Made by a program: the position numbers and the translations under genes
Source of the DNA: Linderina pennispora
Lineage: Eukaryota; Kickxellomycota; Kickxellomycetes; Kickxellales; Kickxellaceae
Direction of reading: 5' to 3'
Assembly (NCBI RefSeq): GCF_002104995.1
Contig: NW_024468251.1
Span: 1,426,001-1,490,000 of the forward strand
Length of the DNA stretch: 64,000 nucleotides
Notes under the pieces: generated by a model
What the model was told of the DNA's origin: nothing
Seen by the model: the letters and a program-made list of their open reading frames with translations, nothing else
Database searches by the model: none
In this document: in pieces, positions 31,166-44,133 of the stretch
How the letters are laid out: the number at the start of each line of letters is the position of its first letter
Numbering within the stretch: the first letter of the stretch is position 1

Positions 31166-34100
31166 ATGAACCAAGCACCAAAGGCACAGTATTTGGAGCT
31201 GAACGCCGACCAAACAAGCATGTCTGGCGATTTCGGGTCCCCTGAGGGCGGTGCGTTTGCACGTGGTGTCGGGTTCGACAGCCAAGGCAACACGCAGGCC
31301 AAGCGGACAACATTCTTTGGGCTCAAGTCATCGGAGCCCAAGATGGAGACATACGAGATGAAAGAGAACCCGCGGCGGTCGAATGGGCGGCACGGGCGGC
31401 GAGGGTAACGTGGAGAAGGGCAACCACGAGCACATTGAGAACGTGGAGATCACACGGATCGCGCAAAGTTTGGGTGGCTTTCACCTACCTGACGACGTGG
31501 TGGATTCCGTCGCCGTTCTTGTCGTGGTGCGGGCGCATGAAGCGGCCGGACGTGCGCATGGCGTGGCGAGAGAAGGTTGCCATCTGCGTGATCATCGTGT
31601 TCCTGTGGGCGTTCTTGCTGTTTATTATCATCGGGCTCGGCTTGATTCTGTGCCCAAAGGAGAACGTGTGGACCATGGAACGACGTGGCCAATATTAATA
31701 CCGACAAGAAGGCGTACGTCGGCTCTGTATGGCCAACGTGTATGATCTGACCGACTGGGTACGATCAGCCGCACGGCATCACTGGATCCAAGACGACTGG
31801 CCAGAAGGATCTCATTCTGCCAACTACATCGGTAAAGACATCAATGCCACGTTCCCGCTTTCCAGCGCGAGCCTACTGCCCCAGATCTGATTCCTGACGA
31901 CCAGGCACCAAACAACAATTTGATCTACCCAATTGCCGGAGCCAACGGACTGATCCTGACGAGAACTGCGGCCAGTATATGACGTTCAAACACATCGTTT
32001 GCAGCCAACACGCGGTCAGACAAGCTCAAGGATCCCGACTGTTCTTACGAGAACATCGGCGGTAAAGGAGCTGAAGAACTTTAAGAAGGGCGGTGTGGTG
32101 TGGAAGTTTGACTGGATCAACGACAAGATGTTCAAGGACAAGTGGGAAAGAGTACTGGCGCGTCATCAACAAAGGAGGTGTTCAACATGCAGCCGTACTT
32201 TGACCCCATCGACAACGGACACGATCAACATCAACAAGAAGTACAATTTCCTGCGATACCAAATTCGAGAAATCATGAAGCTGGAGGGGTGCTATGGCTC
32301 TGCTGACATCACCAGGAGCAGTGGAACACGCTGAACTTGGGATAACCGGAGACGCGTCTGGCCAACTACAACTGCATCAAGAAGCTTGTTCTACGTCGGT
32401 ACAGTCGACGATAGACAGAGCGTGCGGTGTCTGTTCACAAACTATATGCTAGTGGCGTTCGCGTGCCTGCTGATGCTGGTGGTCTTGGTCAAGTTCCTGG
32501 CTGCGCTGCAGTTTGGCAACAAGAAGCGGCCGATGCCGCCCAGCAAGTTTGTTATCTGCCAGGTCCCCTGCTATACCGAGGACGAGGAGAGCATTGCAAA
32601 GACGGTGGAGTCATTGGCGGCGCTCGAGTACACCGACAAGCAAAAGCTGATTTTCGTTATCTGCGACGGCAACATTGTGGGCCACGGCAATGACCGGTCG
32701 ACGCCGCGCATTGTGCTGGACTGCCTGGGGGTTGACCCCGAGTACGACCCGCCTGGCCGCGACTACCTGGCCATTGCTGAGGGCTCGCGCCGCCACAACA
32801 TCGGCAAGGTGTACTCGGGTCTCTACGAGTTCGAGGGACACGTCGTGCCGTTCATGGTTGTGGCCAAGGTCGGCACGCCAGACGAGTCGAGCCGGTCGGG
32901 TAATCGCGGTAAGCGCGACTCGCAGATCCTGCTGATGTCGTTCCTCAACAAGGTCCATTTCGATCTGCCGATGACGCCGCTCGAGCTGGAGATGTACCAC
33001 CAGATGCGCCACATCATTGGGCATTCCGCCCAAGAACTTTGAGTACCTGCTGCAGATTGACGCCGATACCGAGGTCATGCCCGACTCGCTCACTCGTCTG
33101 GTCTCTGCGTGCTCGTCGGACCAGCGCATTGCCGGGATCTGCGGCGAGACCATGCTGGGCAACGAGAGCCAGAGCTGGACCACCATGATGCAGGTGTACG
33201 AGTACTTCATCTCGCACCACATGGCCAAGGCATTCGAGTCGCTGTTTGGCGCCGTTACGTGCCTGCCCGGGTGTTTCTGTATGTACCGGCTGCGCAACTC
33301 TTCTGGCAAGCCGCTGCTGATTGCCAACCCGATCCTGGAGGCATACTCGGAGCTGCACGTCGACACGCTGCACAAGAAGAACCTGCTGTCGCTCGGTGAG
33401 GACCGGTACCTGACGACGCTGATGATGAAGCACTTCCCGAACTTCAAGCTCAAGTTCATCCAGGACGCCAAGTGCAGGACGATTGCGCCGGACAAGTGGT
33501 CGGTGCTGGTGTCGCAGCGCCGTCGGTGGATCAACTCGACGGTGCACAACCTGGCTGAGCTGCTGTTCCTGCCCGACCTCTGCGGGTTCTGCTGCTTCTC
33601 GATGCGCTTTGTGGTGTTCCTCGATCTGTTCGGTACCCTGACGATGCCGACGACGCTGATCTACTTTGCGTACCTGATCTATGTGGCGGTGACTGGGCTT
33701 GCCGATGTCGGCTACATCTCGCTGATTCTCATCGGCGCTATCTACGGTGTGCAGGCGATCATCTTCATTCTGCGGCGCGAGTGGCAGCACGTGGGCTGGA
33801 TGCTGATTTACCTGTGCGCATACCCGCTGTGGTCGTTCGTCCTGCCAATCTACTCGTTCTGGCACTTTGACGACTTCTCGTGGGGCAACACGCGCGTGGT
33901 GGTTGGCGACGGCAAGCGCAAGATCATCGTCAATGACGACAAGCCGTTTGACCCGGCGTCGATTCCGCAGCGCCGCTGGATGGAGTACGAGAACGAGCTG
34001 GCCAGCGCCGGTGTCCTGAATGCACCGCCGCCCAACATGAACCCGGGCAGTCGCGAGGACGAGCGCCAGTCGATGTACAGCAGCCAGTCAGGCCCCATTA

Positions 34101-34671
34101 GCCGTCATTGGCAGCGCGGTCGGGTTTGTGCCGGCTGGCGGCACGGCCAGCGTGCATGGGTCATCGGCTGGGTCGGTGTTCATGGGAGGCAGCTTTGTCG
34201 ATCCGCGGCTGTCAACGGCGATGACCAACCCGCAGATGATGGCGATGCAGGCGCAGTCGCCGTACACGTCAGTGGCGGTTCCGAACCAGGGCGCGTGGGT
34301 GCCGCCCAATACCATGTCGATGTACAGCGAGGCGCAGGGAATGCGGCCCATGTCGCATATGTCGGCCGCCAGCGGACCCAACAGCCTGCATGTGGTGTCG
34401 ATGTATGCGCCGCAGCCGCAGGAGTTTGTTCCGAGGGCGGTCTACTCCAGTCAGCTACGGAGTTCCAATGGGCCAGCCGCCGATGGCGATGCTGCCCACC
34501 GACGACCAGATCGTCGATGCCGTGCGGCGCATCCTGGCAGGCGCCGATCTGACGCAGACCACCAAGAAGCGGATCCGCATGCAGCTGAACCAGGAGTTTG
34601 GGTGCGATCTGACGCCCAAGAAGGACTTTATCAGCAGTGTTGTCGACCAGATGCTGGTCGGTGGCATGTAA
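31166..34671 (+). CDS. Chitin synthase, division II (class IV/V-type), frameshifted
   Basis: A membrane glycosyltransferase making chitin from UDP-GlcNAc. The N-terminal membrane block has RKVWVAF...TTWWIPS and [14 protein letters not shown] followed by a hydrophobic helix (about 31450-31660). A cytochrome b5-like YDLTDW segment follows near 31745. The catalytic core has VPCYTEDE near 32565, DADT at 33059, LGEDRYLTT near 33390, QRRRW at 33514 and SWGNTR at 33878. Several transmembrane helices lie after QRRRW. It ends in a DEK_C domain (34495-34671). No myosin motor precedes it. At least seven frame changes occur. Catalytic motifs are all intact, so sequence error is likelier than decay. A long low-complexity Met/Ser/Gln linker lies before DEK_C. 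Confidence 0.85.
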
Positions 34672-34746
34672 GCCAGCTGTGCTGTCCTCATCCAATGATA
34701 GCCTTAAAATCCATTTTTCTTTCTCAATACACAACATCAACTCGCG

Positions 34747-37700
34747 CTATACCCGGATGCGCTTGGACTGGTGGCTGTCGTCATCGGCTGAGTCCATGGC
34801 GCCCAGCATCTCGGTCCCTGCCTCGCTGTCATCGCTGACCAGCACCTCCTCTTCCTCTTCTTCCTGGCCAGCAGCAGCCGTGCAGTCTTCGCCAAACATA
34901 GGCGGCTGCATGGCTGGCAGAGCATTGCGATGGATGCGGAAATCGCGCGCGGTGCTGCGCTTCAGGTAGTGCGCCAGCGGGGTCTTGAATTTGGCGCCCA
35001 GCTGGTTGACGTGCTTCTCGGTCATCTCAATCTGATACACGACATTGGAGACCAGCGCCGAGTCGCGCGTCACCCGGCTCTTCGTCCTGCCGCCCTTTTC
35101 CTTCTTCTTCTTGCCCTTCTCTTTCTCGTCGGCCTGGACCGGCGCACTGTCTTTGCCGTAGCGCAGCACGACAGTGTCGTAGAATCGAATTGTCAGATCC
35201 GAGCACACAAACTCGAGGATGTTGATATATGACTCAGTAATGGGCAGCAGGGGAATGGCCAGCTTGCTGCGTGTCAGCTGGTCCAGTGCGCGCAGGAGGT
35301 CAAGGAATATGCGCACGGGCAGGTCGCTTGTGGTGGCCAGCGAGCGCTCAAAGAGCGAGCAGATGATGGATGCTAGCGAATGTAGGCGCAGGCAGATCCG
35401 CCGCTCCGCGTGAATGCTGCCCACAACCTCAGGGTCGTCGTGCCCGTCGGCCTCAGTGCCCACGCAGCGGCTGAGCTGGCCGGCCGCCCAGTTGATTGTG
35501 TGCAGCTCATTGCGGACCCACCCTGCCAGGAGCGTCAGCAGTGGTGCGAATGTGCGCGGCAGGAACAGATCGAGGTCGTCCTGATCCATTGCCTCGTCAT
35601 CGACATCCTCACCCTGCAGGGTCCTGGAACGCCATGCCCATTCGGTCGACGAAATGCGAAATCTCGCCCAGCTCCGCCGCATCGGTCTGATCGTTGGCTG
35701 CCGCCGGTTGGGTATCGGCCGAGTACTGTGCCAGCGCTGTGTCGGCAGGCTGTAGATGCGCTTGCACGGCGGTTATTAGCGAAAACAGCGCCTTGAGCAG
35801 TCCCAGGTCACTGGGGAGCTCACCGCCGAGCAATGACGCGGTCCATCGTGCCAGGCGGTTCAGTGCTGCGTATGTGTGCTGTTGGTCTGACCCATCTAAT
35901 CCAGGAAGCTCCGCGACCAGCCACTCGTTCAGGCCCTGGATGACGCCAATAACAACAACCACGTCCTTGGTCGCAATTGGCCGCTGTCCAAGCAGCGTGC
36001 TGACTGATCTCTGCAGGCTGGCAACTAGAGCAGCAGCGGCTCTGGCCATCTGCGGTCTGCTGGGCGTCGTGGTTTGGGAGAAGCAGACAGCGCTGGGATT
36101 CAGAATCGCGAATGCAAGTAGGCCAAGCAGATTGCGATCCTTTAAGGTGCTGGCACATGCTGCAAGCACCTCGCAGCTGAGGATCATTGTGGTGCGGCCC
36201 TTGGCTTGCTTTGGCTTCAAGTACGCAGGCATATCGTCGCACTCACTCGCAGTGTGAATGATGACGCCGCTGTAGACAGTATATGCCAGTTCAAGCACCT
36301 GCTCAACTCTGGCCCCAGGAATCCTCAGCAGGGCAGTTTCAAGCAAATGCCTGACTAGTGGCTGGCTCGCTGACCAGGTGATTGCACGACCAGCCCGCTC
36401 GACAAACCAGTCATGCCCATGGATCTCATTCATCGGATGCTGTTCATCATCCTGGCGCTGACGGTCAGGCAGGATTAGCTGCAGAAGACCAATAGCTGAC
36501 TCTATAGTCACCAGCGATAGCTCAGCCGGATGGGTGATGATGCGTTTGTTCTTGTCGTCCAGGCACCGCGTGCACAAGGTGTCGGCAAACCGTGCATATT
36601 TCATATACAGCTGGAGCGCAATGTCGGGGTTGTCGATAGTGCAGCTGCAGTTTCCACGCACGCTGTGCATGGCCACATATTCGAAGCACGAGTCTAGACA
36701 GCCGATCACCAGGCGGATCGTGTTGTGGTTGCGCAGCGTCGACGGACTGCTAATTGAATAGTCGCCAGTCGGGTCAAGCTCAAAGTCCTCCATCTCTGCT
36801 TTGGCAAACCGCGCACACAGGTCACGCAGCTGGTCGCACGACTCATTCGCCACTGTCGCAAATTTTGACGACCCTGCTTCATTCTGGCCTAGTAAGTCGG
36901 CCTGCGCGCTCGTTAGCTTGCCGTAGCATTGCAAAAAACTGCCAATGGGCATGGCTGACTTGTGCGTCGACGGATTGAGGCACTTTTGAATATTGATCGG
37001 CGAGTCGAATCCGCCGTTGCCCTCGTAGTACTTGGCAAACTCGACCGCGGAAGATGCTGTGCAGCGCATTGAGCAGCATGGCGTTGCTATTAACAGAGTT
37101 GCGCTCAAATAGCGCGCTGAAGGCCCTCATACGCGCGCGCACGCACTTCTGCCTGCTGCGTGAAGCACCGGCGCAGCAGCCCAACCATCTCCAGGAGCAC
37201 TGATGAGAGCAAGTCTGCCTGCCGCCCACCAACCACATTCCTGTGCGGCCTCTGAAAACTCTGCAATCATTGCAAACAGCCCTGCCAAAGCCTTGTGCCG
37301 GTCTTCGATGTTGTGCGCAAACAGAATCTTGCGAATCACCAGCAAGAGGGAGCTGCGGAACGGTGCTTCATCAACTAAGGATCGGCAGTACTGCTTTGAT
37401 GAGCGACTCGACTGTCTGCGCGTCCAGCACCGAGATTGAGTCAAACACATCCATGACCTTGGACCAGTGACTTGCCCACCGCATCCGGATCATCCTCCAC
37501 CAGCTTCCCTAAGAGATCCAGGCACACGGTATGTGAGTCGTTCTGAAATGCCACGCGGTGCAGGATCTGCCCAATGACTTCAGACCGCACAAACTCGTGC
37601 ATCTTGAACGCAGACCGCAGCGAGTTCACACAGATGCTGTGTACTCGTGAGCATGCCTGTGCACTGTAGTTGCTGCGCTTGGATGCTGCGCTCTCGATAA

Positions 37701-38916
37701 GGCCGAGACACAGGTGAATAAACGACTGTGTCACCTGGTCCCAGCCATACGACGTCCGTGCCACCACTGTTTTAAACAGGCTTTGTGCGTCAAGCGTAAT
37801 CGCTGGCAGATATGGACGGATCCAAGACGTTGTGTCGAGCACCAGCGAGTCGTGGATGCTCTTGATCACTGTCGTGCGCAGAAACCCTGTAATCGTCTCC
37901 TCGAATCGGTGGATCCGGGCCAGCGACAGCAAGCAGGCAAAAGAGAATGTCGACAGTGACCGCGACACCCCGTTGATTTCCTTAGCATACGCTACCACTG
38001 CTGAGCCCAGGTCCAAGTCCTGCTTGATGCTGTACGAAATATGCAGCATTACTGTGCCTTCAATGTCGGCCAATTCGCGCCCACCCTCGACTTCGAGCGC
38101 ATCAAACACCGAAAATATACCGCCAATGATCTCTTGTCTGTATCCGTTACGTGCAAATAGCAGCAACTGATAGACCATTGCCGGAAGTTCAGTCAGCTCT
38201 ACTTCCCTGAGCTGGACGCAGCATGCGGTTGGCTACTGTTCCAACAAGCTGCTCGCTCAACACGATTTCGCGCAGTAAAGCGCATACGGCTACCGAGCAC
38301 TTGGGATCCCATCGATACGAGCACGCCGATTCGACCCAGTATGCCTTTGAGTTCAGCACCAGTACGTGTTACGCTCGATCCCTCGCTACCACCACCTGTG
38401 GCTGCACCTAGCCCCTGACTCCCCACGGGACACAATCTCCACTGCTCCAATCAGACCAAGGGTATCCAGCAGCATGGGCAAGAAATTCGTCAGTGGACTT
38501 GGAACTGACCCACGCGCCCTGAGTTCTGCCAGGATCCGGAATGCCACATCGATGATGGACCGTGGACTGAGCTGCGGGAGCACTTCTAGGAGCTTGTCGC
38601 TTACTGCAGTCCATCTCTTGTTGTCCTCTTGGTCTGCTCCCTCGTCGCATATGCCGCCCACACATGCACTCACTATCGATCCGAGGACACTCTGCCCGCG
38701 CTCTAAACTGCCTTGCTCAATTAATGCACTACTACCGCGGAACATGGCCATGGTTAGGGCTGTACCGCTGCTGTCATTCTCGAGGTCATTTTCAGTCAAG
38801 CTGTAAATTACTTTGTCTTCAAGCCCAGACAAATGCTCTCCGAGGGCCGTGTAGTCCTTCTCACGTCCCAGTGTCAACAGTAGCGCTGCTGTCTCCGAAT
38901 TAACTTCCGTTGCCAT
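34747..38916 (-). CDS. FANCI: Fanconi anaemia group I protein homologue (FANCI), frameshifted
   Basis: The partner of FANCD2 in interstrand cross-link repair. The span of about 1390 codons fits the vertebrate protein (about 1300). Conserved blocks occur in order. VYQLLLFARNG and EGTVMLHISYSIKQDL lie near 38100-38170 and 38030; SWDQVTQSFIHLCLGLI lies near 37730. A helix SLIKAVLPIL near 37390 is the probable equivalent of the helix holding human Lys523. LEDFELD lies near 36780, and the C-terminal signature STARDFRI near 34950. The end is acidic, then basic (SKRIRV). Frame changes occur near 38200-38390, 37440-37380, 37130 and 35620. It is convergent with the chitin synthase (76 bases apart). 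Confidence 0.85.
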
Positions 38917-39051
38917 TATTGACGCAATTTTTCAAACTACCAAATGGGAACTAGGAGGGGAGGAAAGCGAGCCAAGCGCATAAATCTGCTGCGCAGTTGA
39001 GGTTTCAACAGCAGCTTGATTACGCTGTCAGCAGGCAGCGCCAGTTCTTGA

Positions 39052-40929
39052 TCAGGCGATCAGAGTCGGTTCTCTGTCTGATATTCCTGTCTGATGGCTG
39101 CTAGTGGGCAGGACTGGATGAGCGATGTCTGATCCTCGAATGCATGTATACTCCAAAAAGACAGCTGAACAGTATATAGACAGAATATATTCTTTAACCA
39201 AGTGGACTGTCGGTGTAAGGGATACCACTAAGCAGGTAGTTTCTCCCCCTGGACGGGAGATATCCAACCACTTCAACCCTAGGCTCGCTGGATCCTCGGT
39301 GGTAGATGTGTTCAGAAAGCGCGTTATTTGCCGTTTGTCTCATATCACCTGGGACGAACCAATTTTAGAAGAGAGGGTAATCCGGATACCAAAGCGCACA
39401 TCGTGCCGAGAGATGGCGCTGTTGGGAATGTACACAATGCTCGAGAACAGAATGAGCTGTGTCAGCGTGCTGCTCCAGATATATGCTGGTTCGGTATTCT
39501 CTATGCTACTTCCAGTACCGTATATAGCTCCAACAAGAAGCCAGCGTAGGTGGGGGAGCTGCGGAAGAATGGTGACAAGGTCAGCAAGATTTACGGGGGA
39601 TTGAATAGCGAGCTCTTCCAGTCCTGTCCAATGGATTGTGCGAGGAAGCAGCATCGGGAGACTTGTCTGAATAGCAATCTCGGTTCTGGAGGCTAAAAAA
39701 TGTTTACTAAAAAGAATCTTTGCTATGGGACCTGACTACGCTGTCATAGGCCGTATTCCGCCCCATCGAAATGTTGATAAATAGCGATTGGGCGTGCTGG
39801 AAGGGAAGAATTGCTAAGGGCCGAAATCTATCCACCTTGTCATCTATAGTGACAGTCTGTAGTGGTGAGTCTTTGAAAAAGGCGAGGGAACTGGAGTAAT
39901 TGAATGGGTAGTGGTCCAGACGCAGGACCTTTAGTTTAGGGAATAGCAGCGGCGACAAATATGTAGCCTTCCTTTTTGTCAATGAGAAAGCAGAGGACCT
40001 ATGGAATAGTCGGAATGTCAAAAGACTTTCGAATACTACCGATCCAGGTAGGCAGTCCCTAAAGATATCCCACGAGTGTACAGCATCAGAATAAAATAGC
40101 CACAGGCCTATTAGTGAAGGCGCAAAAATTCTAGGGATACGCTCGGCACTCTTACTGTCTATGTGAAGAGACAAATGCGTGAGGTGCTGTGAAAAGCTGT
40201 TGTGGCCAAAAATCGGAAGTGTGTCATGAAGAAGAGACAGTTTTGTTAGCTGTGGCAGGTAGAAGTCCAACAGAATGCCAAGCGGAAATGGCCGCTGGTT
40301 CTTTGGAGGATAGCTGTTTGATATGTAGGACAAGTGCCTGACATGTGGAGATATGCCGTATAAAGTAGGTGTAAGGTTGTTGATGGTCCCGTACTGGTAT
40401 CGTCTGCTCCGAGGACGACGAGTCCCTGCAGTCTGCTGCAAGCTAGAGGATTGGTCAAAGCAGAAGCACCTCCTGCTAAACTGATCCACTTGGCTGTGCT
40501 GAACCCAAATGTTTCTAATATGTCAGCCAGAGCAGAAAAAGTCGATGGTACACCCCTGTGGTGAGATAATTAACTGTCTAGCGTACTGGCTGTGAGCTGA
40601 ATTAACAATATGCGCAATGTTTGTTCTGTATAAAATGGCGTGTGGCGATGAGGTTGAGAGGAGTATTCCTTTAGATATGAGGATGGCCTGAGTCGGAACT
40701 GTTTTCAAGTCGAAGTTTTTGCTCAGTGGTAGGTATATCGCATAAAACAATCGCGCAAGTGTAAACACTCTCCTTTATAGCTTTCCTCTAGAGCTGGCAC
40801 ACTTGGTTAAGCAGGAGGTAAGAAATATATGTATCGACGTCGCCTGGACCAAACAAAGCTGATACCGGTACTGTATATGTTCACGATTCGTTGAAGAATA
40901 GGTGGTCTCAGAGTCGTCCAGTTCGCCAT
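39052..40929 (-). pseudogene. F-box/LRR-like protein remnant
   Basis: A minus-strand reading frame can be assembled in pieces. It starts at about 40929 with MANWTTLRPPILQRIVNIYS, which resembles the F-box-like start of large Kickxellomycotina families. A segment LARLFYAIYLPLSKNF follows near 40740. The longest open piece (39707-40489, 260 codons) has repeated Leu-rich units such as LPQLTKLSLLHDTLPIFG and FPKLKVLRLDHYPF. A last piece (39340-39654) has LPHLRWLLVGAIYG. Such proteins recruit substrates to SCF ubiquitin ligases. The number of breaks and stops suggests a decayed copy, although sequence error also contributes. Confidence 0.5.
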
Positions 40930-41196
40930 TAGTGTCAAAGGTGTGTTTACAAGATGGAGCAGAAAGAAAAGGGAATTATAGTCACTACTGGCAACTTGGC
41001 CACTATGTATATATGTCGACCCTATCCAACACCGCCCCAACCTTGCTTGGCAGGGCTATTTCCTGCTCTCGCACATTCACATGGGTCTTACAAATCAAAT
41101 CTCCATGGGATTAGGTGTCATTACAGGATTGAGAGATAATGCATGTGGCAACATGGATAGAAAGTAAAAGATATAATGTATTGATGAAAGGTTGGC

Positions 41197-42506
41197 TCAA
41201 ACTTTATCAAACAGGCTCCTAGTAATAAACATGCGGAGGATGGCTAAGAACATAACGGCAGCAAGATAAAGCGCAGCACCGTAAATGATGAGGGAGTTAA
41301 AGTTTGTCCCATGTCCATACTTGTCCAGCATCTGGCCAGCGACAGGGGAGCTGATAAGCTGGCCGATAAACAGGGATACAAACAACAGTTCCTAAAACGC
41401 TGGGAAGCCTCCTGAGACCGTATATATTTCCTGCGATCATTGGATACACGGTAACCTGGCTGCCACTGAAAGCGCCGAACAAAAGTGCCTCGACAATGAG
41501 GACAGCAATGTTCTTGAAGGGCAGCCATAGTACAAGAAGTACAAGAGACGATAGGAACGAGCAGATAATGAGGGTATTAATCGAGCCGATGTATGCAGCT
41601 AAGACCCCTGAGAGTAGCCGCCCAAAGAATGCACCAACGTTAAGTATCGCCGAGATATTGGCGTCCCACGAAATATCTTTGTGAAGCACCGCAATGGCAT
41701 AGTTTGGCATGTACGAGAACGGGAAGAAAAGCCCAGCAGAACCTACTATCCCGAATAAGAACAGCATGAGAAACTTGGGTTCAAGTAAGAGTGTATATTC
41801 GACAAGCCTCCCACGCGGCGGTGCATCAACCCGCCGTCTCATTGGCAGCGTTGCAACACCACAAATCACAATTTGCAGTAGGCCAGAAATGCGCAAGGCC
41901 CACTGGTATCCATGGTGCTTGATAATAGCTCGCATGACGAATGGCTGCCACACCCCTCCTATTGCACTACCACTGATAGCTATGTCAACTGCAATAGGCT
42001 TGTATCTATCCATCCACTGCTGTGGAAGACAATTCGCAATGGTGAAAAGGGCCGCACACCCAATTCCACATATGATTCCTTGTGTAGCAATGAGCGACGA
42101 GGGGGAGGAAGCACGCTGATGCGATCAATAATCCTGCACCGGATACGAGGGCACCAATCGTGCCCACTATGCGCACATCGATGCGTTCTGCCATAGCGCC
42201 AAATATGATTCCAAAGAAACACAATAGTCCGAACTGCATGGTGCCTATCCATGCCAGTGTCGACGAGGGCGCATCTGGAAATACATTCACAAGATATTCG
42301 TCTATGTATACACCAATAGCAGAAGTAGTGCCCAAAGACATCATCGTATAGATGGTTGAACCAGCAACGATTAGCCAGCCGTGTGCAGAATCGGGCTCCG
42401 GGGTAGTATTGTCGACGAGTTCTTCGTTCGATGAAGAGATGTTCTTGTCCCCTGCCTGTGCAGTGCTCACTAATGCTGTGCCGTCAGTAACTGTGCTGTT
42501 TTGCAT
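41197..42506 (-). CDS. Monocarboxylate-transporter-like MFS permease, frameshifted
   Basis: A 12-helix major facilitator. The first helix follows the MCT/MCH signature in weakened form (DSAHGWLIVAGS, family DGGWGW). Then come GVYIDEYLVNVFP, a FGLLCFFGIIFG helix, and AISGSAIGGVWQPF in the middle. A cytoplasmic loop with RRRVDAPPRG and the second bundle follow (FGIVGSAGLFFPFSYMPNYA, NVGAFFGRLLSG), ending LRMFITRSL. It probably moves a monocarboxylate or related small acid; the substrate is unknown. Frame changes lie near 42020-42080 and 41390. About 400 residues in total, normal for fungal MCH proteins. The start ATG at 42506 precedes a polar N-terminal tail. Confidence 0.75.
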
Positions 42507-43098
42507 TTGGGTAGACGAAAGTAGTAGCAGGAATGTGCATAAAAGGAAGCGATATTATTCCTCCAGCGCACCTATCCAGTGGTATTTTAATACTCCTGTA
42601 GAGCCAATAGGCCACGAAAATATTCCCATGGTCAACAATGTACAAGGCGTAAGAGCTAAGGAAGCTGACGCTGTGCCACTAATGCATGCATCAGACGCTA
42701 GGTATATATAAGGGTAGTTGTACATACCAACGTTGTAAGATGAGCTATATAGATGTTGCACCTGGCATTACGCCCCCAAATAGGGCGATCCAGACATCGT
42801 ACTGAATGGTGCCTTGGTGCTGTCTGAACCAAGAGACAGCGAGGACCATGCTGATAGCTCACAGGCGAATACATCATAAGGGAATTTGCGACAGCTGTGT
42901 AAGCCGAAGCGAAAGAGTTTAAAGTAGTAGTGTACTGTATTTCATTTCCTTTCTCTCCTTAGAAATATTCAGAATTAAATAATATATGTATATACATACA
43001 TCGCATCACAATCAGCGGTTGGCTCTTGGGCTGTAAAGAGCACAGTCGCCGATGCACATATTAGTATATATTAATTGACATCGAAGCAATGTTATACT
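42507..43098. other. Intergenic region
   Basis: AT-rich with short ATATATGTATATACATACAT runs near 42981-43000. It includes the promoter of the transporter and the 3' side of the oxidoreductase gene. No gene seen. Confidence 0.5.
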
Positions 43099-44133
43099 CT
43101 AAACTCTAATTATGCGCCTTCCAACGCTGTTTCCATCAAATACATCTATCAGCGCCGCTGGGCCGTTCTCGAGTCCCACAATTTCGTCGATCTTGTATGT
43201 AATCTTGCCACATGCGTAGAGAGTTGATACCTCCGCTATAAACTCAGTAAACGATGCGGTTGGATAGTACTCCATGACGAGAAACCCGATAATCGTGAGT
43301 TTGCGGATTATAACTTGCGAAAAATTCTCCATCCTGTACTCGTCGTCTGCAGCGATGTTGTATTGAGATGCCATTCCACAAGGAATGACACGCCCATGGT
43401 GGCGCATGTTCATCAGCGCAGCATCCAAAAACTCACCACCGACATTGTCAAAATAAATATCGATTCCCTCTGGGGCGGCCTGGTGGATTGCATGCTCGAA
43501 ATTACCACACGTTTTGTAGTTGAAGGCAACATCTGCACCGAGGGTTTTGACAAACTCAATCTTGTCGTCAGACCCAGCAACAGCGACTACGCGCAGTCCA
43601 CGGGCCTTTGCCAGCTGCACCACCATCTGGCCAACAGCACCAGCAGCCGATGTGACCAGCAGTGTTTCGCCTTTCTTGGGGTTGCCCAGAACGACTGTTC
43701 CAACATAGGCAGTAAACGACGGCATCCCGAGCACGCCGATGTAATCTACCAGCGACACTCTATCGGTTTCGCTGACCTTTCTGCGTCCTTCTGCAGGCAC
43801 AATTGCCTTTTGCGCCCAGTCGAAAAGCCCAGTGGTTATGTGGTCACCAGGTGCAAACTTGTTGCTTGAGGAAGCCTCAACAACGCATACACCATGGCCT
43901 GTGATTGCAGCTTTTGCTTGAATATCCGGAACATAAAACCCACCGTTTCCCTTGATACGGTTACGCATGTAAGGATCGCAGGACAGATACAGCGGGCGCA
44001 CCAACAATTCGTTATCCTTGAGGATTTCAGCAGTTGGCGCAGAGACGGTTTCGACTGTAAAGTCAGATGGTTTAGGGATACCACTTGGAATGTGGTTGTT
44101 TAGGATTACACGGGTGATGTTTTCAGCAGTCAT
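43099..44133 (-). CDS. NADP-dependent medium-chain reductase, prostaglandin-reductase/CurA type
   Basis: Intact. I choose the ATG at 44133 (MTAENITRVILNN), because the family begins at this point; the upstream in-frame ATG at 44208 adds 25 residues with no family resemblance. About 344 residues, the usual length. The N-terminal GroES-like fold has LSCDPYMRNR near residue 55. The nucleotide-binding motif is TSAAGAVGQMVVQLAK near residue 155, then GSDDK, DVAFNYK and the typical DIYFDNVGGEFLDAAL. No zinc ligands, as expected for this zinc-free branch. It probably reduces alpha,beta-unsaturated carbonyls in the cytosol. Confidence 0.85.
   Translation of the reverse strand: MTAENITRVILNNHIPSGIPKPSDFTVETVSAPTAEILKDNELLVRPLYLSCDPYMRNRIKGNGGFYVPDIQAKAAITGHGVCVVEASSSNKFAPGDHITTGLFDWAQKAIVPAEGRRKVSETDRVSLVDYIGVLGMPSFTAYVGTVVLGNPKKGETLLVTSAAGAVGQMVVQLAKARGLRVVAVAGSDDKIEFVKTLGADVAFNYKTCGNFEHAIHQAAPEGIDIYFDNVGGEFLDAALMNMRHHGRVIPCGMASQYNIAADDEYRMENFSQVIIRKLTIIGFLVMEYYPTASFTEFIAEVSTLYACGKITYKIDEIVGLENGPAALIDVFDGNSVGRRIIRV

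Noticed and set aside
32611-33865. Long minus-strand ORFs (312 and 283 codons) inside the chitin synthase
   Set aside because: Antisense shadows in GC-rich coding DNA; the plus strand has all chitin synthase catalytic motifs there.
31166-34671. Chitin synthase as a pseudogene
   Set aside because: All catalytic and membrane motifs are intact, and the frame changes resemble the insertion errors seen in other housekeeping genes.
39125-39604. 159-codon plus-strand ORF over the F-box/LRR remnant
   Set aside because: The minus strand has leucine-rich repeat-like units in matching register with neighbouring pieces; the plus-strand product has no motif.
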